Below, piece by piece: positions 61,616 through 64,000 of a DNA stretch of 64,000 nt. A program made the position numbers and the translations under genes. The stretch spans positions 1 to 64,000 of the forward strand of contig NZ_CP028339.1 in assembly GCF_003030465.1 (NCBI RefSeq), written 5' to 3'. The notes under the pieces are model-generated. The model made no database searches. It was given only the letters and a program-made list of their open reading frames with translations, and was not told where the DNA came from. The stretch comes from Thauera aromatica K172 (GTDB taxonomy: Bacteria; Pseudomonadota; Gammaproteobacteria; Burkholderiales; Rhodocyclaceae). Within the stretch, counting starts at the first letter, position 1, and each line of letters opens with the position of its first letter.

Positions 61616-62115
61616 GCGGTGATGCGGGCCTGCTTGGCCAGCTTGCTCTTGATGCGGCCGAGCTTGAGCTGGGACAGGTATTCGACGAAGACCTTGCCGT
61701 CGAGGTGGTCGATCTCGTGCTGGACGCAGACCGCGAGCAGGCCCTCGGCCTCGAACTCGACCGTCTCGCCCTCCGCGTTCAGGGCGCGCACCCTGACCCG
61801 CTCGGCGCGCTTGACCTTCTCGTAGACGCCGGGTACCGACAGGCAGCCTTCCTCGCACACCTGCTCGCCCGCGCGTTCGAGGATCTCGGGGTTGATCAGC
61901 GCCATCAGGTCGCTCTTGTCTTCGGAGACGTCGATGACGACGACGCGCCGATGGACGTTGACCTGGGTCGCGGCGAGGCCGACGCCGGGCGCTTCGTACA
62001 TCGTTTCGGCCATGTCCTCGATGAGTCGGCGGAGGTCGTCGTCGATCTGCGCCACCGGTTTGGCGACGGTGTGCAGGCGGGGATCGGGGTAGCGGAGAAT
62101 GGGAAGGAGAGCCAT
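61612..62115 (-). CDS. def: Peptide deformylase
   Basis: Def removes the N-formyl group from new proteins. The 167-aa protein has all three metal and catalytic motifs: [17 protein letters not shown] (Cys ligand) and QHEIDHLDG (HExxH). It is translationally coupled to fmt by a 4-bp overlap. It is divergent from the LysM gene, with a 208-bp spacer between. Confidence 0.97.
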   Translation of the reverse strand: MALLPILRYPDPRLHTVAKPVAQIDDDLRRLIEDMAETMYEAPGVGLAATQVNVHRRVVVIDVSEDKSDLMALINPEILERAGEQVCEEGCLSVPGVYEKVKRAERVRVRALNAEGETVEFEAEGLLAVCVQHEIDHLDGKVFVEYLSQLKLGRIKSKLAKQARITA

Positions 62116-62323
62116 GAATGCCTTGCCGGGTTGAACCATTGCGTGCAGAATTTCCCGCGCTCCCGCATGCATGCGCATGTAATGGGAGCGGGGTGGGAGG
62201 TAGGTGGCATGTGCGCACGGCACGGGCGCGACCCAGCCCGCACCGCGCTGCCGTTTCGACCCCGACGGGCGGGCGGCGTTCCGGAACGGTTCCGGCACAC
62301 CCCCCTTCTACCGGAAGCGATCG

Positions 62324-63370
62324 ATGACCCGAATTATATTCCCTCTGCTGCTCGGCATCGCGACCCTGTTCAGCAGCGCAGCCCAGGCCCAGTCCGGCGT
62401 GCGCCTCGCCGATAACGCCCCCGACAGCTACACCGTGGTCGCGGGCGATACCTTGTGGGGCATCTCCGGCCGCTTCCTGCAGCAGCCCTGGCGCTGGCCC
62501 GAAGTCTGGCGCCTGAACCGCGACCAGATCCGCAATCCCCACCTGATCTACCCTGGGCAGGTGATCCTGCTCGACCGCAGCGGCCCCTGGCTGTCGATCG
62601 GCCGCCGCATCGACGGCAGCGGCGCGGTCCGGCTGCAACCGCAGGTCTACAGCGAAGCCCTCGACGCCGCGGTGCCGAGCATTCCGTTGCAGATCATCGA
62701 ACCTTTCCTCAGCCGCCCGCTGGTGGTCGATGGGCCGCGCCTGGAAGGCTCGGCGACGATCGTTGCCACCGAGACCAGCCGGGTGCTGACCGGCTCGGGC
62801 GACACCGTCTTCGCCAAGGACGTCGGCGACGGCGCCGACGTCTGGCACATCTACCGTCCCGCGCGGCCCCTCGAAGACCCGCTGACGCGCGAGACCATCG
62901 CCTGGGAAGCGGCCTACCTCGGCACCGCCCGTGTCACTGAACGCGGCACTGAGCGCGGCACTCCGGCAACGCTCGAAATCGTCTCCGCGGTCGAGGAAAT
63001 CGGCGTCGGCGACCTGATGCTGCCGAGCGAGCGCCCGGCGGTGTTCTCCTACGTCCCGCACGCACCGGTACAGGCGCTCGAAGGCCGGATCATCTCGATC
63101 CATCGCGGCGTCAGCGAAACCGGCCGCCTCAACGTCGTCGCCCTCAACCTCGGCGAGCGCGACGGCATCGAGCGCGGCCATGTGCTGGCGCTGTTCCGCA
63201 ACCGCGGCAGCGCCGAATTCAACGGCGAACACGGCAAGGAAAGCTTCACCCTGCCGGAAAAACGCTACGGCACGGCGTTCGTGTTCCGCGTCTTCGAGCG
63301 CGTCGCCTACGCCCTGGTGATGGACGCCGACGGCCACGTCACCCTCGCCGACGCCGTGCGCAGGCCCTGA
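62324..63370 (+). CDS. LysM-domain periplasmic protein
   Basis: The 348-aa exported protein has a signal peptide ([20 protein letters not shown]). A single LysM domain lies at about residues 35-85 ([29 protein letters not shown] ... [13 protein letters not shown]), the form found in proteins encoded next to dprA. The remaining 260 residues are beta-rich with no named domain. It probably binds peptidoglycan. dprA follows 19 bp downstream, and the two are likely co-transcribed. Confidence 0.92.
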   Translation: MTRIIFPLLLGIATLFSSAAQAQSGVRLADNAPDSYTVVAGDTLWGISGRFLQQPWRWPEVWRLNRDQIRNPHLIYPGQVILLDRSGPWLSIGRRIDGSGAVRLQPQVYSEALDAAVPSIPLQIIEPFLSRPLVVDGPRLEGSATIVATETSRVLTGSGDTVFAKDVGDGADVWHIYRPARPLEDPLTRETIAWEAAYLGTARVTERGTERGTPATLEIVSAVEEIGVGDLMLPSERPAVFSYVPHAPVQALEGRIISIHRGVSETGRLNVVALNLGERDGIERGHVLALFRNRGSAEFNGEHGKESFTLPEKRYGTAFVFRVFERVAYALVMDADGHVTLADAVRRP

Positions 63371-63389
63371 GCGCCCCCGGCAGCGCAGC

Positions 63390-64000
63390 GTGGCAACCGA
63401 CACCGACGATCTCGCCCACTGGCTGCGCCTGAGCGCGGTGCCCGGCCTGGGCGCCGCCCACCAGCGCAGCCTGCTTGCCGCCTTCGGCCTGCCGCAGCAC
63501 ATCTTCGCCGCCAGCCGCAGCGCGCTCGCCGCGGTCGTCGGCAGCGAGGCGGCGGCGGCCGTGCTCGCCCCGCCACCGCTAGAGCGCATCGAGCAAGGCC
63601 TGGCCTGGGCCGCCGAAAGCGGCAATCGGCTGCTGACCCTGGCCGACGACGCTTATCCGCGCAGCCTGCTCGACATTGCCGATCCGCCGCTGCTGCTGTA
63701 CCTGAAAGGGCGGCCCGAACTGCTGCAGCGCCCGGCGCTCGCTCTCGTCGGCGCACGCTCGTCGACCGTGCAGGGCGATGCCAACGCCGAAGCCTTCGCC
63801 CGCGCCCTGGCCACCCAGGGTTTCGCCATCGTCAGCGGCCTGGCGCTGGGCATCGACGCCGCCGCCCACCGCGGCGCGCTCGCCGCCGGCGCGGAAGGCG
63901 GGGGCACGGTGGCGGTAATCGGGACCGGCATCGACCGCATCTATCCGGCGAAGAATGCCGCGCTGGCGCGCGAGATCGCGGCCGCCGGCGCGGTCATCAG
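63390..64000 (+). CDS. dprA: DNA processing protein DprA, 5' part
   Basis: The gene starts at GTG 63,390 and runs off the window after about 203 codons. An N-terminal helical/SAM-like domain ([26 protein letters not shown]) precedes the Rossmann fold with [42 protein letters not shown] and [20 protein letters not shown], typical of DprA/Smf. DprA loads RecA on incoming single-stranded DNA during transformation. The rest, including any C-terminal winged helix, is outside. Confidence 0.95.
   Translation, partial: MATDTDDLAHWLRLSAVPGLGAAHQRSLLAAFGLPQHIFAASRSALAAVVGSEAAAAVLAPPPLERIEQGLAWAAESGNRLLTLADDAYPRSLLDIADPPLLLYLKGRPELLQRPALALVGARSSTVQGDANAEAFARALATQGFAIVSGLALGIDAAAHRGALAAGAEGGGTVAVIGTGIDRIYPAKNAALAREIAAAGAVI

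Overview
The window is about 64 kb of high-GC DNA with strong C/G third-position codon bias. Gene content suggests a betaproteobacterium of the Rhodocyclales (Azoarcus/Thauera/Aromatoleum-like). The evidence is dnaA-dnaN-gyrB in order, EarP next to an EF-P carrying Arg32, RdgC, a def-fmt-htpX run, and a LysM gene next to dprA. The taxonomic call is inference from gene order and composition.

Layout. 0.1-5.4 kb: replication start genes dnaA, dnaN and gyrB. 5.4-18.5 kb: accessory region. A roughly 520-bp non-coding junction is followed by a tightly spaced four-gene operon: a type III-like restriction subunit with helicase and PD-(D/E)XK nuclease, a beta-class DNA methyltransferase with a compositionally foreign middle, an HNH nuclease, and a RelE/ParE-like domain fused to a UvrD helicase. 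A two-gene membrane operon follows, then two complete toxin-antitoxin modules (YefM/YoeB and CopG/ParE types), each with a readable promoter-operator. The region ends with a 23-codon remnant that looks like the start of a DUF3375 (Wadjet JetA-type) gene.

18.5-24.2 kb: an unusual pair (a glycine-rich beta-helix-like repeat protein and an acetyltransferase-like protein), then a ZnuD-like zinc TonB receptor with a palindrome over its promoter, and a YgjP-like metallopeptidase. 24.2-36.8 kb: katG, gpmI, a ferric-reductase-like flavocytochrome, a metallo-beta-lactamase-fold hydrolase, MFS and LysE exporters, an RlmI-like methyltransferase, a FUSC membrane protein, a radical SAM protein and a MliC-like lipoprotein. 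37-50.3 kb: a large MscK-type channel, an AEC transporter, fumC, small envelope proteins, a small MscS channel, prfC, a second ferric-reductase-like protein, and an NfeD/stomatin pair.

50.3-54.5 kb: rdgC, an AtaL-like protein, rsuA and an outer-membrane protein. They lie between two AT-rich spacers that carry perfect DnaA-box sequences. 54.5-64 kb: earP-efp (EF-P arginine rhamnosylation), an Ala-rich lipoprotein, a B12-type radical SAM protein, tpx, htpX-fmt-def, a LysM protein, and the 5' part of dprA running off the window.

The most interesting candidate system is the 5.9-14.9 kb operon, which reads as an extended restriction-modification defence locus with a toxin-like domain built into its helicase. 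No tRNA, rRNA, CRISPR array or intact insertion sequence was recognised.
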